DNA of 64,000 nucleotides, taken from the NCBI GenBank assembly GCA_963765725.1, contig CAVXXI010000003.1:310001-374000 (forward strand), in the 5' to 3' direction. The DNA is from DASQEH01 sp963765725. Its GTDB lineage: Bacteria; Actinomycetota; Actinomycetes; Propionibacteriales; Nocardioidaceae. Below the pieces are notes generated by a model that saw only the letters and a list, made by a program, of their open reading frames with translations, did no database searches and had not been told where the DNA came from. Positions 1 to 8,934 of the stretch are shown here, one piece after another (within the stretch, counting starts at the first letter, position 1; each line of letters opens with the position of its first letter). A program made the position numbers and the translations under genes.

Positions 1-98
1 TCGATGGAGAAGCTGACGTCGTCGAGAGCCACGACGCCACCGAAGGCAAGGGTGACGGAGTCGACCTCGAGCAGGGGGCGGGTCTCTGCCTCAGCCAT
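1..98 (-). CDS. livG: LivG-type ABC transporter ATPase, N-terminal fragment (cut by window edge)
   Basis: Only the first 32 codons are in the window. They begin MAEAETRPLLEVDSVTLAF and continue FGGVVALDDVSFSI, the usual N-terminus of LivG-type ATPases of branched-chain amino acid importers; the Walker A motif would follow outside the window. The ATG overlaps the last 8 bases of the upstream permease gene, so the two are translationally coupled. The protein would power uptake by the LivH/LivM pore with the lipoprotein receptor encoded at 2304-3491. Confidence 0.8.
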   Translation of the reverse strand, partial: MAEAETRPLLEVDSVTLAFGGVVALDDVSFSI

Positions 99-1215
99 CG
101 AAGGCACCCGACTCGAGGCTCTCGACCTTCGATGCGCCGCGGCGCGCGCGTACGGTGCGCCGAGGCGGCAGCAGCCCCTGGCTGCGGAAGATTGCGAGCA
201 GGATCAGCGCGATGCCGAAGACCAGCACGCGGTAGTCGGCGAATCCCCGGAAGCGCTCGGGGAGGTACGCCACGGCGATCGCACCCACCATGACGCCCCA
301 CCGGTTGCCCGCGCCGCCGACGATGACCGCGGAGACGAACAGGATCGAGAAGATGAGCGCGAACGACACCGGCGAGATGAACCCGATGTACGCCGCGTAC
401 AACCCCCCTGACAACCCGCCGATAAAGGCGCCCATCGCAAAGGCCAGCAGTTTGAACTTGAACGTCGGGACTCCCATGACCTCCGCGGCGTCCTCGTCCT
501 CACGCGTGGCCTCCCACGCCCGGCCGACTCTCGAGTCCTTGATGCGTCGGTCCGCGAAGATCACGAGGATCACCATGGTGAGGCCGAGCCAGTAGTACGG
601 GACACTGTCGACGACGCCAAAGGCGAGGAAGGTCGACTTGTTCGACAAGTCGATGCTGGCGACTCCCCCGCTCCACACGAGGTGGGGAAGCGAGAAGAGG
701 TCGACGTTGGGGGGTTTCGGGATGTTGGAGATGCCGAAGCTGGCACCCAGCCAGTCAGCGTTGGTGGCGGTCAGCCGGATGATCTCGCCGAAGCCGAGGG
801 TGACGATCGCGAGGTAGTCGCCCCGTACCCGCAGCGTCGGAGCGCCGAGCAGAACACCGGAGATCATCGCCACGACGGCAGCGGCCGGAAGGCAGATGAG
901 CCAGCTCAAGTGACCGTGCTGGGATCCGAGTACGCCCACGGTATAGGCACCGACCGCGTAGAAGCCGATGTAGCCCAGGTCGAGCAGACCGGCGTACCCC
1001 ACCACGATGTTGAGGCCGAGCGCCACGAGCATGTACGTGGTCACGATGAACAGGACGCCGCCGAAGTCGGTGTCCGGCGTCGTGAGTATCGGTGGGTTCA
1101 GCAGGGGCAGCGCGTACGCGACCAAGGCGGCAAGCAGCAGGAGGATGAGCTTGACGGCCTTCGGGAGGCGCAACAGCCGTTCGCGGGTGGTGTCCAGCAG
1201 GCTCGAGACCGCCAT
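91..1215 (-). CDS. livM: LivM-type branched-chain amino acid ABC transporter permease
   Basis: The product is 374 aa with about ten hydrophobic segments. It has the LivM-type central signature around GLNIVVGYAGLLDLGYIGFY and EATREDEDAAEVMGV, the loop that contacts the ATPase. It would form half of the membrane pore of a high-affinity branched-chain amino acid importer. I chose the ATG at 1215 because it lies 2 bases after the livH stop codon, which fits an operon; the open frame continues upstream but there only shadows livH. The 3' end overlaps the livG start by 8 bases. Substrate range (leucine, isoleucine, valine or other amides) cannot be told from sequence. Confidence 0.9.
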   Translation of the reverse strand: MAVSSLLDTTRERLLRLPKAVKLILLLLAALVAYALPLLNPPILTTPDTDFGGVLFIVTTYMLVALGLNIVVGYAGLLDLGYIGFYAVGAYTVGVLGSQHGHLSWLICLPAAAVVAMISGVLLGAPTLRVRGDYLAIVTLGFGEIIRLTATNADWLGASFGISNIPKPPNVDLFSLPHLVWSGGVASIDLSNKSTFLAFGVVDSVPYYWLGLTMVILVIFADRRIKDSRVGRAWEATREDEDAAEVMGVPTFKFKLLAFAMGAFIGGLSGGLYAAYIGFISPVSFALIFSILFVSAVIVGGAGNRWGVMVGAIAVAYLPERFRGFADYRVLVFGIALILLAIFRSQGLLPPRRTVRARRGASKVESLESGAFDG

Positions 1216-1217
1216 GG

Positions 1218-2207
1218 CTATGCCCTCGCTCTTCCGAGAGACTCGCCCAGCAGGCCCGTGGGGCGAAACAGCAGGATGATCACCAGCAGGATGAACGACA
1301 CGACGTCTTTCCATTGCGTCCCCACGACAGCGGAGCCCCAGTTCTCCGCCACCCCCAGCACGAAACCGCCGATCAGGGCGCCGCGCAGGTTGCCGATACC
1401 GCCGAGCACCGCGGCCGTGAACGCCTTGACACCCAAGATGAAGCCGACGTCGTAGCGGGTCACGCCGATCTTCACCATGTACAGCAGGGCGGCCGCTCCC
1501 GCCATCAGACCTCCCAGCAGGAACGTGGTCTGGATCACCCGGTCCGAGTTCACTCCCATCAACGCCGCCGCCTCTGGGTCCTGTGCGACCGACCGAATGC
1601 CACGCCCGAGGCGCGAGCGCTGGATGAAGCGGTCGACGACGAACATCATCACGAGGGCGGAGCCGATCACCAGCAGATCGATGTTCGTCACGTGATAGTC
1701 GAAGAGCCGGAAGAGCGGCTTGCTGGTGACGATGTCCGGGGTCCCTACGTTCTCCCGGGCGTTGAAGACGTACCGGCCGAGGTTGTCGTCGAGCCCGAAC
1801 CAGGCGGTGATGTTGTCGCGCAGGCCCATCGTCTCCGACAGCGCGAAGGACGCCCCGATGGCCGAGATGAGGGCGACGAGCTTCGGTGCATGGCGTCTGC
1901 GCAGCGGCCGGTAGGCGACCCGTTCCAGCAGCAGTGCGATCGCTGCCGACGTCAGCATGGCGGCTACCAGAGCCAGCAGGAGCAACCCGATGACCGCGGG
2001 GACCGATCCACCCGCATGCGCCCCGACGAACAGCCAGATCCACGTCACAGCGAACGTGCCGTACATGAAGACCTCGGAGTGCGCGAAGTTGATGAGTTGC
2101 AGGACTCCGTAGACGAGGGTGTAGCCCAGCGCGACCAGGGCATAGATCGCACCCAACGACAGGCCGGTGACCGTCAAGGCCCAGAAGTTGTGGAAGAGGT
2201 AGGCCAT
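1218..2207 (-). CDS. livH: LivH-type branched-chain amino acid ABC transporter permease
   Basis: The 329-aa integral membrane protein starts MAYLFHNFWALTVTGLSLG and continues with the family motif GAIYALVALGYTLVYGVLQL. The ATPase-contact loop reads SVAQDPEAAALMGVN. It would pair with LivM to form the transport channel. The gene lies between livK (97 bases upstream) and livM (2 bases downstream) on the same strand. Length and topology match the family. Assignment to the LIV/HAAT family is firm; the exact substrate is inferred from the family only. Confidence 0.92.
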   Translation of the reverse strand: MAYLFHNFWALTVTGLSLGAIYALVALGYTLVYGVLQLINFAHSEVFMYGTFAVTWIWLFVGAHAGGSVPAVIGLLLLALVAAMLTSAAIALLLERVAYRPLRRRHAPKLVALISAIGASFALSETMGLRDNITAWFGLDDNLGRYVFNARENVGTPDIVTSKPLFRLFDYHVTNIDLLVIGSALVMMFVVDRFIQRSRLGRGIRSVAQDPEAAALMGVNSDRVIQTTFLLGGLMAGAAALLYMVKIGVTRYDVGFILGVKAFTAAVLGGIGNLRGALIGGFVLGVAENWGSAVVGTQWKDVVSFILLVIILLFRPTGLLGESLGRARA

Positions 2208-2303
2208 GCGGTCTTCCCGTCGACGCGGGGCGGGTGCCGCGAGGCTACGGGACTGTCTCCCGCGGCCTTGCGGCGCTACACCATCAGCGGTTGAGCCGTC
2301 CTG

Positions 2304-3491
2304 CTAGTACTTGATCTCTTTCACCGGCACGATCTGGCCGTTCGCCACCTTGTACGCGTAGACGTGGATGTCCTTGGTCTCACCGGTGGACGTAAACGAC
2401 ACCTGCTTCGAGATGCCCTTGGCGTTGTAGTTCTTGATGTAGTTGAGCATGTCAGGGCGGGTCTTGACGCCGGACTTGATCCCGTTGAGGAATACGTTCG
2501 CCGCGTCGTAGGCCTCGGGGCCGTAGGTGCCCGGGGCGACGTGGAACTTCGCCTGGTAGGCCGTGAAGAACGACTTCGGGGCGAGGTTGGGTGGTATGCA
2601 CGGGCAGGTCATCAGCGTGCCGTCCGCTGCCGCCTTGCCGGCCCCCTTGATGTAGGCCGGGTCCTTGATGCCGTCGCCACCGACGAACGTGCCCTTCCAG
2701 CCGCCGTTGCGCAGCTGCTTGATGAACGGCCCCGCCTCGGGGTAGTAGCCGCCGTAGAAAAGGGTGTCCGCCTTGGCGGCGATGACCTTCGTGACCGACG
2801 CGGAGAAGTCTGTCTGACCGGTCTGGACCTCGTCAGTGCCGACGACCGCGGACCCGACCTTGCTCTTCACCTCGTCGGCGAGGCCCTTGCCGTACGGACT
2901 CGCGTCGTCAATCACGAACAGCCTCTTGGTCTTCACCGTGTCCTTGAGGAAGGCCGCAGCCGCGGGCCCCTGGCTCGCGTCGTTGCCCAGGTTGCGGAAG
3001 AAGGTCGCCCAGTGCTTCGTGGAGAGGTCCGTCGCGGTCGCCGATGCGGTGATGGTCGGCAGGCCGCCCTGCGCGAACGTCGGGTCGACCGCCTCGGACT
3101 CACCGGAGAAGGCGGGCCCCACCACGCCGATCACCTTCTGGTCGGAGACCGCCTTGCGGGCCAGCGGGCCCGCCTGCGTCGCGTCGCCCTGAGAGTCGTA
3201 CTTGACCAGCGCCACCTGGCAGTTGGCGTTCTTCGCGTTGTACTGGTCGACCGCCAGCTCGACGCCCTTCTCGATGTTGATGCCGAGGCCGGAAGCGGGG
3301 CCGGTGAGGGCGCCGAAGAAGCCGATCTTGAGGTCGCACGCGGCCGAGCTGCCCGAGCCTCCACTACCGCCGCTGCCGCCGCTCCCACCGCTGCTGCTGT
3401 TGTCGTTCGTCGTCCCGCCGCAGGCGGAGAGGCCGAACAGGGCGGCCGCCGCGATCACGGCGAGGCTCGATCTGCGCGAGATATGCGTCAT
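2304..3491 (-). CDS. livK: LivK-type branched-chain amino acid-binding lipoprotein
   Basis: The 395-aa protein has a lipoprotein signal: basic start MTHISRRSS, hydrophobic stretch, lipobox LSAC with the acylated Cys at about residue 24. A glycine/serine linker (GGSGG repeats) follows. The mature part is a type I periplasmic-binding fold of the LivJ/LivK type (KIGFFGALTGPASGLG near its start, then a conserved YDSQGDATQA segment). It would capture the substrate outside the membrane and hand it to LivH/LivM. It is the first gene of the operon, as is usual for highly expressed receptor genes. The 154-base gap upstream separates it from a co-oriented GNAT gene. Confidence 0.92.
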   Translation of the reverse strand: MTHISRRSSLAVIAAAALFGLSACGGTTNDNSSSGGSGGSGGSGGSGSSAACDLKIGFFGALTGPASGLGINIEKGVELAVDQYNAKNANCQVALVKYDSQGDATQAGPLARKAVSDQKVIGVVGPAFSGESEAVDPTFAQGGLPTITASATATDLSTKHWATFFRNLGNDASQGPAAAAFLKDTVKTKRLFVIDDASPYGKGLADEVKSKVGSAVVGTDEVQTGQTDFSASVTKVIAAKADTLFYGGYYPEAGPFIKQLRNGGWKGTFVGGDGIKDPAYIKGAGKAAADGTLMTCPCIPPNLAPKSFFTAYQAKFHVAPGTYGPEAYDAANVFLNGIKSGVKTRPDMLNYIKNYNAKGISKQVSFTSTGETKDIHVYAYKVANGQIVPVKEIKY

Positions 3492-3645
3492 GAGGGTCTC
3501 CGTAGTACGCGCCGAACCGCTGAGAACAGACGGAATCCGGCAGACAATGGTGGAGGGAACTTAGCCGCTCATCCCGGTCAGAGGCGATCTGGCACGCGGT
3601 CGGGAGCCCGTCGTTGCCAATCCGTTACCAAATCCAGGCGGGGGC

Positions 3646-4278
3646 CTACTCGGCGGTGATCTGCGTCGTCCGAGGACGCACTCCGATGGGAGCCGGCGAC
3701 TTGTCGGGACGGATGGCCCCGAGCCACCGCTCGAGCGCCAGCTCGACCTCCCCACGCCACGACAGCACGGTCCGCAGGTCGAGCCGCAGCCGGGGGTAGC
3801 GAGGGTGCTGGTGCACGGTCTTGAACCCCACCGCGGTGAGGAATCCGGCGGGGATGACGCAGGCCAGCTCCTCGCCGCGGACGTCGCCGAAAGCCTCCAG
3901 GGCCCGAACGCCCCGGCGCGACAGAGCATCCTTGACCACCGACTGGACCAGCACCCGGCCGAGCCCGGCCGAGCCGAACTCCGGGAGGATCCTTGCCGTC
4001 ATCAGCAAGATCGCGTCGTCGCTGACCGGACTGGTCGCGTACCCGGGCACGCCGCCGACGCATTCCGGCGGTGCGTAGAGCGCGTACCCGGCCACCTCGC
4101 CGTCGACGTACAGGATGCGACCGCAGCTGCCCCAGTCGAGCAGGACGGCGGACACCCAGTCGTCCTTGCTGGCCCCTGGCGGTGTGCGGTGCCCGCCCTC
4201 CCAGAAGACGCAGCTACGGCAGGGAAGCGGCAGGTCGGCGATGTTGTCGAGCGTGATCGAGGCCAGCCGACGGGACAT
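3646..4278 (-). CDS. GNAT-family N-acetyltransferase with N-terminal CxxC
   Basis: The 210-aa protein carries a GNAT acetyl-CoA-binding core (ILPEFGSAGLGRVLVQSVV, the R/Q-x-x-G-x-G region) in its middle and an unusual N-terminal CRSC at residues 20-23 followed by an FWE motif. A substrate cannot be assigned. It is transcribed divergently from the aminotransferase gene at 4363, with 84 bases between them for both promoters. From family memory, similar GNAT genes occur near parAB in other actinobacteria, but I cannot check this here. The CxxC could bind a metal or be redox-active; that is inference. Confidence 0.8.
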   Translation of the reverse strand: MSRRLASITLDNIADLPLPCRSCVFWEGGHRTPPGASKDDWVSAVLLDWGSCGRILYVDGEVAGYALYAPPECVGGVPGYATSPVSDDAILLMTARILPEFGSAGLGRVLVQSVVKDALSRRGVRALEAFGDVRGEELACVIPAGFLTAVGFKTVHQHPRYPRLRLDLRTVLSWRGEVELALERWLGAIRPDKSPAPIGVRPRTTQITAE

Positions 4279-4362
4279 GTGGCTCCCCCGATCTGGTCAG
4301 CTGGGCGGGATACTGCAGTCTAGTTGTCGTCCAGGCAACGGTCACGACCAGGAAGACACCCG

Positions 4363-5709
4363 ATGCAGGACCACCCCGCCGACCCGGCCGCCGCCGCGTC
4401 GGGGAAGTCCGTCCGTCCCCGTCGCCAAACCCGGCTGGACAGCTACGCCGACCGGTACGCCGAGCGCACGTCGGGCATGCAGGCGTCGGAGATCCGGGCC
4501 CTGTTCGCCGTCGCGAGCCGTCCCGAGGTGGTGTCGCTGGCCGGAGGCATGCCGAACATCTCCGGCCTCCCCCTCGACGCTGTCGCAGCCACCATGTCGG
4601 ACCTCGTGCGCTCACGCGGTGCCGAGGCGATGCAGTACGGGTCGGGGCAGGGCGACCCGACGCTCCGCAGCCAGATCTGTGAGGTGATGGCCCTGGAGGG
4701 GATCGTCGCGCATCCCGACGACGTGGTGGTCACGGTCGGCAGCCAGCAGGCCGTCGACCTGGTGACCCGCATCTTCTGCGATCCCGGCGACGTCGTCATC
4801 TGCGAGGCACCCAGCTACGTCGGCGCGCTGGGTGTCTTCCGGTCGTACCAGTGCGACGTCGTGCATGCGGAGTTGGACGACCAGGGACTCGTCCCCGCCG
4901 CCTTGGAGCAGGCGATCCGGGCAGTCGCGGCGTCGGGTCGGCGGGCGAAGTTCCTGTACACGATCCCGAACTTCCACAACCCGGCGGGTGTGACGCTGTC
5001 CGTCGAGCGGCGGCGGCGGGTGATCGACATCTGCCGCGCGGCCGACCTGCTCGTCCTGGAGGACAACCCGTACGGGCTGCTGGGCTTCGACTCGGAGCCG
5101 ATCCCTGCCCTACGGGCCGACGACCCCGACGGCGTCGTGTACCTCGGCTCCTTCTCGAAGACGTTCGCACCCGGTTTCCGGGTCGGCTGGGCGTTGGCGC
5201 CGCACGCCGTCCGGGAGAAGCTCGTGCTGGCCCAGGAGTCGTCGACGCTCTGCCCGCCGACGTTCAGCCAGCTCGCGGTCAGTGCCTATCTCGCCGACTT
5301 CGACTGGAAGGCCCAGGTGAAGGACTTCACACAGATGTACCGCGAGCGCCGCGACGCGATGCTCGCGGCGCTGACGGAGTACCTGCCGGCGGGCTCACAC
5401 TGGACGGTGCCGGCCGGCGGGTTCTACGTCTGGGTCACGCTGCCGGCGGGACTGGATGCGAAGGCGATGCTGCCCCGCGCCGTCACGGCCAGGGTCGCGT
5501 ACGTTCCCGGTACCGCCTTCTATGCCGACGGCTTCGGAAGTCGGTGCCTGCGGCTGAGCTACTGCTTCCCGAGCCCGGAGCGCATCCGGGAGGGGGTACG
5601 GCGGCTGGGCGACGTGATCGAGGCGGAGATGGACCTGCGCGCCGCCTTCGGCGTGACCCCGAACGCCGTTGGCCGCGGCTACGAGGGCCCGAACACCGAC
5701 CTGGCATGA
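4363..5709 (+). CDS. PLP-dependent class I aminotransferase (2-aminoadipate transaminase/MocR-like, no HTH)
   Basis: The 448-aa fold-type I aminotransferase has the Schiff-base lysine in SFSKTFAPGFRVGW, the NFHNPAGVTLS substrate loop, and LVLEDNPYG holding the PLP Asp/Tyr. It looks like the catalytic domain of MocR regulators or LysN-type transaminases but lacks a GntR-type helix-turn-helix; the N-terminal 40 residues are basic and disordered-looking. I preferred the ATG at 4363, preceded by AGGAAG at 4350-4355, to the in-frame TTG at 4324. The downstream ligase starts 7 bases after its stop, so the two are an operon, suggesting an amino-acid or D-amino-acid role. The substrate is unknown. 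Confidence 0.87.
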   Translation: MQDHPADPAAAASGKSVRPRRQTRLDSYADRYAERTSGMQASEIRALFAVASRPEVVSLAGGMPNISGLPLDAVAATMSDLVRSRGAEAMQYGSGQGDPTLRSQICEVMALEGIVAHPDDVVVTVGSQQAVDLVTRIFCDPGDVVICEAPSYVGALGVFRSYQCDVVHAELDDQGLVPAALEQAIRAVAASGRRAKFLYTIPNFHNPAGVTLSVERRRRVIDICRAADLLVLEDNPYGLLGFDSEPIPALRADDPDGVVYLGSFSKTFAPGFRVGWALAPHAVREKLVLAQESSTLCPPTFSQLAVSAYLADFDWKAQVKDFTQMYRERRDAMLAALTEYLPAGSHWTVPAGGFYVWVTLPAGLDAKAMLPRAVTARVAYVPGTAFYADGFGSRCLRLSYCFPSPERIREGVRRLGDVIEAEMDLRAAFGVTPNAVGRGYEGPNTDLA

Positions 5710-5716
5710 GGAGACG

Positions 5717-6715
5717 ATGATGACCCCACTGCGCGTGGTGGTGCTCGCCGGCGGGCTGTCGCACGAGCGCGACGTCTCGTTGCGGTCCGGCCGCCGGGTT
5801 GCCGAGGCGCTGACCTCGGTCGGTGTGGAGACGTCGCTGCGCGACGTCGACGCGGGGCTCATGGGCGACCTGCAGCGCGACAGGCCCGACTGCGTCATCC
5901 CACTCCTGCACGGGGAGACGGGCGAGGACGGGTCACTTCGGGAGATCCTCGAGCTCGTCGGTGTCCCGTACGTCGGGTCGAAGCCGGCGGCAGCCCGGAT
6001 GGCCTTCGACAAGCCGATCGCGAAGCAGGTCGTCGCCGGGGCGGGGGTCCGCAGCCCGGCGTCGTTCGCCCTGCCCGCCGACACGTTCCGGGAGGTGGGC
6101 GCCAGCGATGTGATGGCGTCGCTCATCGCCCGGCTGGGCCTGCCGCTGGTCGTCAAGCCCGGACGTGGCGGCTCGGCCCTCGGGGTCTCGGTGGTACGCC
6201 GGGCCGAAGAGCTGCCCGCCGCGATGGTGACGTGCTTCTCGTACGGACCGGTCGCCTTGGTCGAGCGGTGCGTCAGCGGCGCAGAGGTGGCCGTCGCGGT
6301 GCTCGACCAGGGCTCCGGTCCCCGTGCGCTACCGGCGGTCGAGATCTGCCCCGACGGTGGGGTGTACGACTACACGGCCCGCTACACCGCAGGCTCGACC
6401 GAGTTCTTCGTCCCGGCCCGGCTCGACCCGGCCGTCGCGGCGGACTGTGCCCGGGTGGCCGAGCAGGCGCATCGCGCCCTCGGGCTGCGCGACCTGTCGC
6501 GCTCGGACCTCATCGTCGACGCCGACGGCACGGTGTGGTTCCTGGAGGTCAACGTCGCGCCGGGGATGACGGAGACCTCGCTCGTACCTCTCTCGGTCGA
6601 GGCTGCGGGGCTGGACCTGGGTTCGGCGCTGGCCGCGCTTGCCCGTGCCGCCGCCGTGCGGCCGGCGTCGTCGCAGGACACCACCGGGGACGCGATCGGC
6701 CGACGCGCGACCTGA
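5717..6715 (+). CDS. D-alanine-D-alanine ligase-like ATP-grasp protein
   Basis: The 332-aa ATP-grasp protein matches Ddl: N-terminal VVVLAGGLSHERDVSLRSGR, the HGETGEDGSLREILE loop, PLVVKPGRGGSALGV in the ATP-binding domain, and EVNVAPGMTETSLVP carrying the magnesium-binding Glu/Asn. Ddl joins two D-alanines for peptidoglycan. Because the gene sits behind an aminotransferase and not in a mur cluster, it may be a second, specialised ligase; D-Ala-D-X specificity cannot be read from the sequence by eye. AGGAG at 5709-5713 precedes ATGs at 5717 and 5720, either of which may be the start. Confidence 0.85.
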   Translation: MMTPLRVVVLAGGLSHERDVSLRSGRRVAEALTSVGVETSLRDVDAGLMGDLQRDRPDCVIPLLHGETGEDGSLREILELVGVPYVGSKPAAARMAFDKPIAKQVVAGAGVRSPASFALPADTFREVGASDVMASLIARLGLPLVVKPGRGGSALGVSVVRRAEELPAAMVTCFSYGPVALVERCVSGAEVAVAVLDQGSGPRALPAVEICPDGGVYDYTARYTAGSTEFFVPARLDPAVAADCARVAEQAHRALGLRDLSRSDLIVDADGTVWFLEVNVAPGMTETSLVPLSVEAAGLDLGSALAALARAAAVRPASSQDTTGDAIGRRAT

Positions 6716-6719
6716 GCGC

Positions 6720-6772
6720 GCGGTGTGCCTGCTCGATGCGGCTCAGCGGTGTGCCCTGCTCGATCGGGCTCG
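6720..6772. repeat. Imperfect 26-bp tandem duplication between convergent genes
   Basis: Two adjacent copies of a 26/27-base unit starting GCGGTGTGCC lie in the 144-base gap between the ligase gene and the oppositely oriented regulator. They differ by a few substitutions and one inserted base. I see no clear terminator hairpin in this gap. Confidence 0.55.
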
Positions 6773-6859
6773 ACACCGCAAGGATCCGACTCCGAAGTGG
6801 TCCCCCGGCGACGTCTCCCTCGTACCCCGGCGGTGGTCGGCCGGCGAACGCGGCACCGG

Positions 6860-7582
6860 TCAGTCGGCGGGATGCAGGCGCACACAGCAGGACTCGTCGG
6901 ACGGCTCCAGCGCGGCGACGAGCGAGGCCTCCGCGACGTTGCCCGAGAGCTCGTCGAGCAGGCTGAGGTTCATGCCGCAGACGAGCTGCGTGTGCGCCTT
7001 CGCGAGCCGGTGGAACGGGCAGTTTCGGAGCACGACGGTACCGTCGGCGGCGGTACAGGGCTCGTACCCGTGCTCGTGCAGTACCGCGACCATCGAGGCC
7101 CGCACGCTGTCGGAGTCGCCCGCGCAGGCACGTTCGCGGACCCACTGGGCCATCCGCCTGCCCTCCCGCCTCGCCGCCTTGTCGAGGGCGGTGTCGACGT
7201 CGACGTGGTCGGTCGTCGCGGTCTCGGCAGCGGCCGCCAGTAGCTGACCCGCGAGCTCGTAGTCGCGCGGCGGCAGCGAGAGCTCGAACGTCCGGTCCGC
7301 GCGACGGTAGAGCTTGGCGGTGCGTCCGGCGCCCGGCCCGCGCCGCGCAGAGAGCCGCTCGAACGTGACTTCGAGCAGCCCGTCGGCGGCCAGTCGGTCG
7401 AGGTGGTGTGCCGCCGTGGCCCGCTCGAGACCCAGGGCGGTCGCGGTGGAGTCGCGTCCCGTCCACTCGCCGGTGGACGCCACGAAGCTATAGACCGCTC
7501 GACGGGTGGGCTCTGCCAGGGCCGTGATCGCGACGAGGTCTGCCTCTGTCGAAGACGGCGTGCCGCCACCGGGCGTGGTCAT
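6860..7582 (-). CDS. ArsR/SufR-like winged-helix regulator with C-terminal cysteine cluster
   Basis: The 240-aa regulator has an N-terminal winged helix (ITALAEPTRRAVYSFVAS, then LGLERATAAHHLDRLAADG) and a C-terminal sensor domain with ordered cysteines: one Cys about 12 residues before NCPFHRLAKAHTQLVCGMN, and a terminal CCVRL. This resembles the Fe-S-binding domain of SufR-type regulators (SufR uses spaced cysteines for a 4Fe-4S or 2Fe-2S cluster). It is divergent from a ferredoxin reductase gene, a natural target. I chose ATG 7582; an upstream ATG at 7621 would add 13 residues. A small palindrome at 7604-7615 may be its operator. Confidence 0.8.
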   Translation of the reverse strand: MTTPGGGTPSSTEADLVAITALAEPTRRAVYSFVASTGEWTGRDSTATALGLERATAAHHLDRLAADGLLEVTFERLSARRGPGAGRTAKLYRRADRTFELSLPPRDYELAGQLLAAAAETATTDHVDVDTALDKAARREGRRMAQWVRERACAGDSDSVRASMVAVLHEHGYEPCTAADGTVVLRNCPFHRLAKAHTQLVCGMNLSLLDELSGNVAEASLVAALEPSDESCCVRLHPAD

Positions 7583-7603
7583 CGCTCTCACGGTAACCCC
7601 AGA

Positions 7604-7615
7604 ATCTTCTAAGAT
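7604..7615. promoter_or_regulatory. Palindrome ATCTT-CT-AAGAT, candidate operator
   Basis: Perfect 5-bp inverted repeat with a 2-bp centre in the short gap between the divergent regulator and reductase genes. Its position just upstream of the regulator start suggests autoregulation. A separate TATGAT hexamer at 7654-7659 could be a -10 element for the rightward genes, but no good -35 stands at normal spacing. Confidence 0.35.
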
Positions 7616-7704
7616 CAACATTTGCTTGACATAGACCGCTTAACGCTCCACAGTATGATAAGCGCAGATTAACCTTAGAGAGAGAACGAAGGGTGGAGGA
7701 CGCC

Positions 7705-8934
7705 ATGGCGACGCGGGGTGCATTCGTGATCGTTGGCGGAGGGTTCGCGGGAGCCAAGGCCGCTGAGACGCTTCGTGCGTCCGGCTTCGCCGGACCGGTG
7801 GTCTTGGTCGGAGCGGAACCCGACCGGCCGTACGAGCGACCGCCGCTGTCGAAGGAGATCCTGCGGGGTGAGGCCGAGGACTCGTCGGCGTTCGTCCATC
7901 CGGAGGACTACTACAGCGAGCACGACATCGAGCTGCGGCTGGACACCGCGGTCACCTCCATCGACACCGCCGCGGCCACGGTGAGCACGGCCGACGGCGA
8001 GTCGATCGGCTACGAACGGCTCCTGATCGCCACCGGGGCCGAGCCACGCCGACTGGACGTGAAGGGGTCCGACCTCGACGGCATCCATTACCTCAGAACC
8101 CTGGCCGACAGCCAGGACCTGCGCACCGCCCTGCGCAGCGCGACCCGGCTGGCCGTGGTCGGCGCCGGCTGGATCGGCTCGGAGGTCGCTGCCTCGGCCC
8201 GCCAGCTCGCCGTCGACGTCGCCCTGGTCGACCCGATGAGCGCCCCCCTGGTCCGGGTCCTCGGGCCCGAGCTCGGCCAGGTGTACCTGGACCTGCACCG
8301 GGAGCACGGGGTCTCACTCCACATGGACACAGGCGTTGCGGGCTTCGCGGGTGACGGCCGCGTGAGCGGCGTGGTCACGGGAGACGGGTCGGTAATCGAC
8401 GCGGATCTCGTCGTCGTCGGGATCGGCGTCGAGCCCCGAGTCGACCTGGCGCGAGCGGCCGGCCTCGAGCTCGAGGGAGGGATCCGGGTCGACGCCACCC
8501 TCGAGACGAGCGTGCCCGGTGTCTTCGCGGCCGGCGACGTGGCGGCGGCGTGGCATCCGGTGCTCAACCGGCGGCTTCGCGTCGAGCACTGGGCCAACGC
8601 ACTCAATCAGGGGGAGACGGCCGCGAGGAACATGCTGGGCCAGGCCCAGCCGTACGACCGGGTCCCCTACTTCTTCTCCGACCAGTACGACCTGGGGATG
8701 GAGTACAGGGGGCACGCCACCTCGTGGGACGAGGTCGTGTTCCGGGGCAAGGCGCAATCCCGTGACTTCATCGCCTTCTGGCTGTCCGGCGGTGCGGTGG
8801 TCGCCGCCCTGAATGCCAACCGCTGGGACGACGGTGACGCGTTGACGGCACTGGTCGAGTCGGGCGCTCCGGTCGAGCCGGCCCGGCTGGCCGACGAAGA
8901 CATCCCCCTCGACTCGCTCGTGGCGGTGCGGTGA
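7705..8934 (+). CDS. FAD-dependent ferredoxin/rubredoxin-type reductase
   Basis: The 409-aa flavoprotein of the rhodocoxin/putidaredoxin reductase type has the FAD-binding FVIVGGGFAGAKAAETLR at the N-terminus, the NAD(P)H site LAVVGAGWIGSEVAAS in the middle, and the second FAD motif TSVPGVFAAGDVA before a C-terminal reductase domain. It would pass electrons from NAD(P)H to a ferredoxin or rubredoxin, in the cytosol. No ferredoxin or P450 gene is adjacent. ATG 7705 follows GGAGG at 7695-7699 with ideal spacing and is preferred to GTG 7693. Its stop overlaps the folE start (TGATG). Confidence 0.9.
   Translation: MATRGAFVIVGGGFAGAKAAETLRASGFAGPVVLVGAEPDRPYERPPLSKEILRGEAEDSSAFVHPEDYYSEHDIELRLDTAVTSIDTAAATVSTADGESIGYERLLIATGAEPRRLDVKGSDLDGIHYLRTLADSQDLRTALRSATRLAVVGAGWIGSEVAASARQLAVDVALVDPMSAPLVRVLGPELGQVYLDLHREHGVSLHMDTGVAGFAGDGRVSGVVTGDGSVIDADLVVVGIGVEPRVDLARAAGLELEGGIRVDATLETSVPGVFAAGDVAAAWHPVLNRRLRVEHWANALNQGETAARNMLGQAQPYDRVPYFFSDQYDLGMEYRGHATSWDEVVFRGKAQSRDFIAFWLSGGAVVAALNANRWDDGDALTALVESGAPVEPARLADEDIPLDSLVAVR

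Noticed and set aside
1218..2043. Long in-frame extension of LivM upstream over livH
   Set aside because: It is only the antiparallel or alternate frame of livH; the upstream part has no membrane or family features, and ATG 1215 fits the operon junction.
6720..6772. Minus-strand peptide SPIEQGTPLSRIEQ from the tandem duplication
   Set aside because: The repeated peptide comes from the DNA duplication in a frame without a gene context; not a real protein.
7626..7659. Promoter TTGACA (7626) with TATGAT (7654)
   Set aside because: The spacer is 22 bases, too long for a normal sigma-70-type promoter, so I did not annotate it as one.
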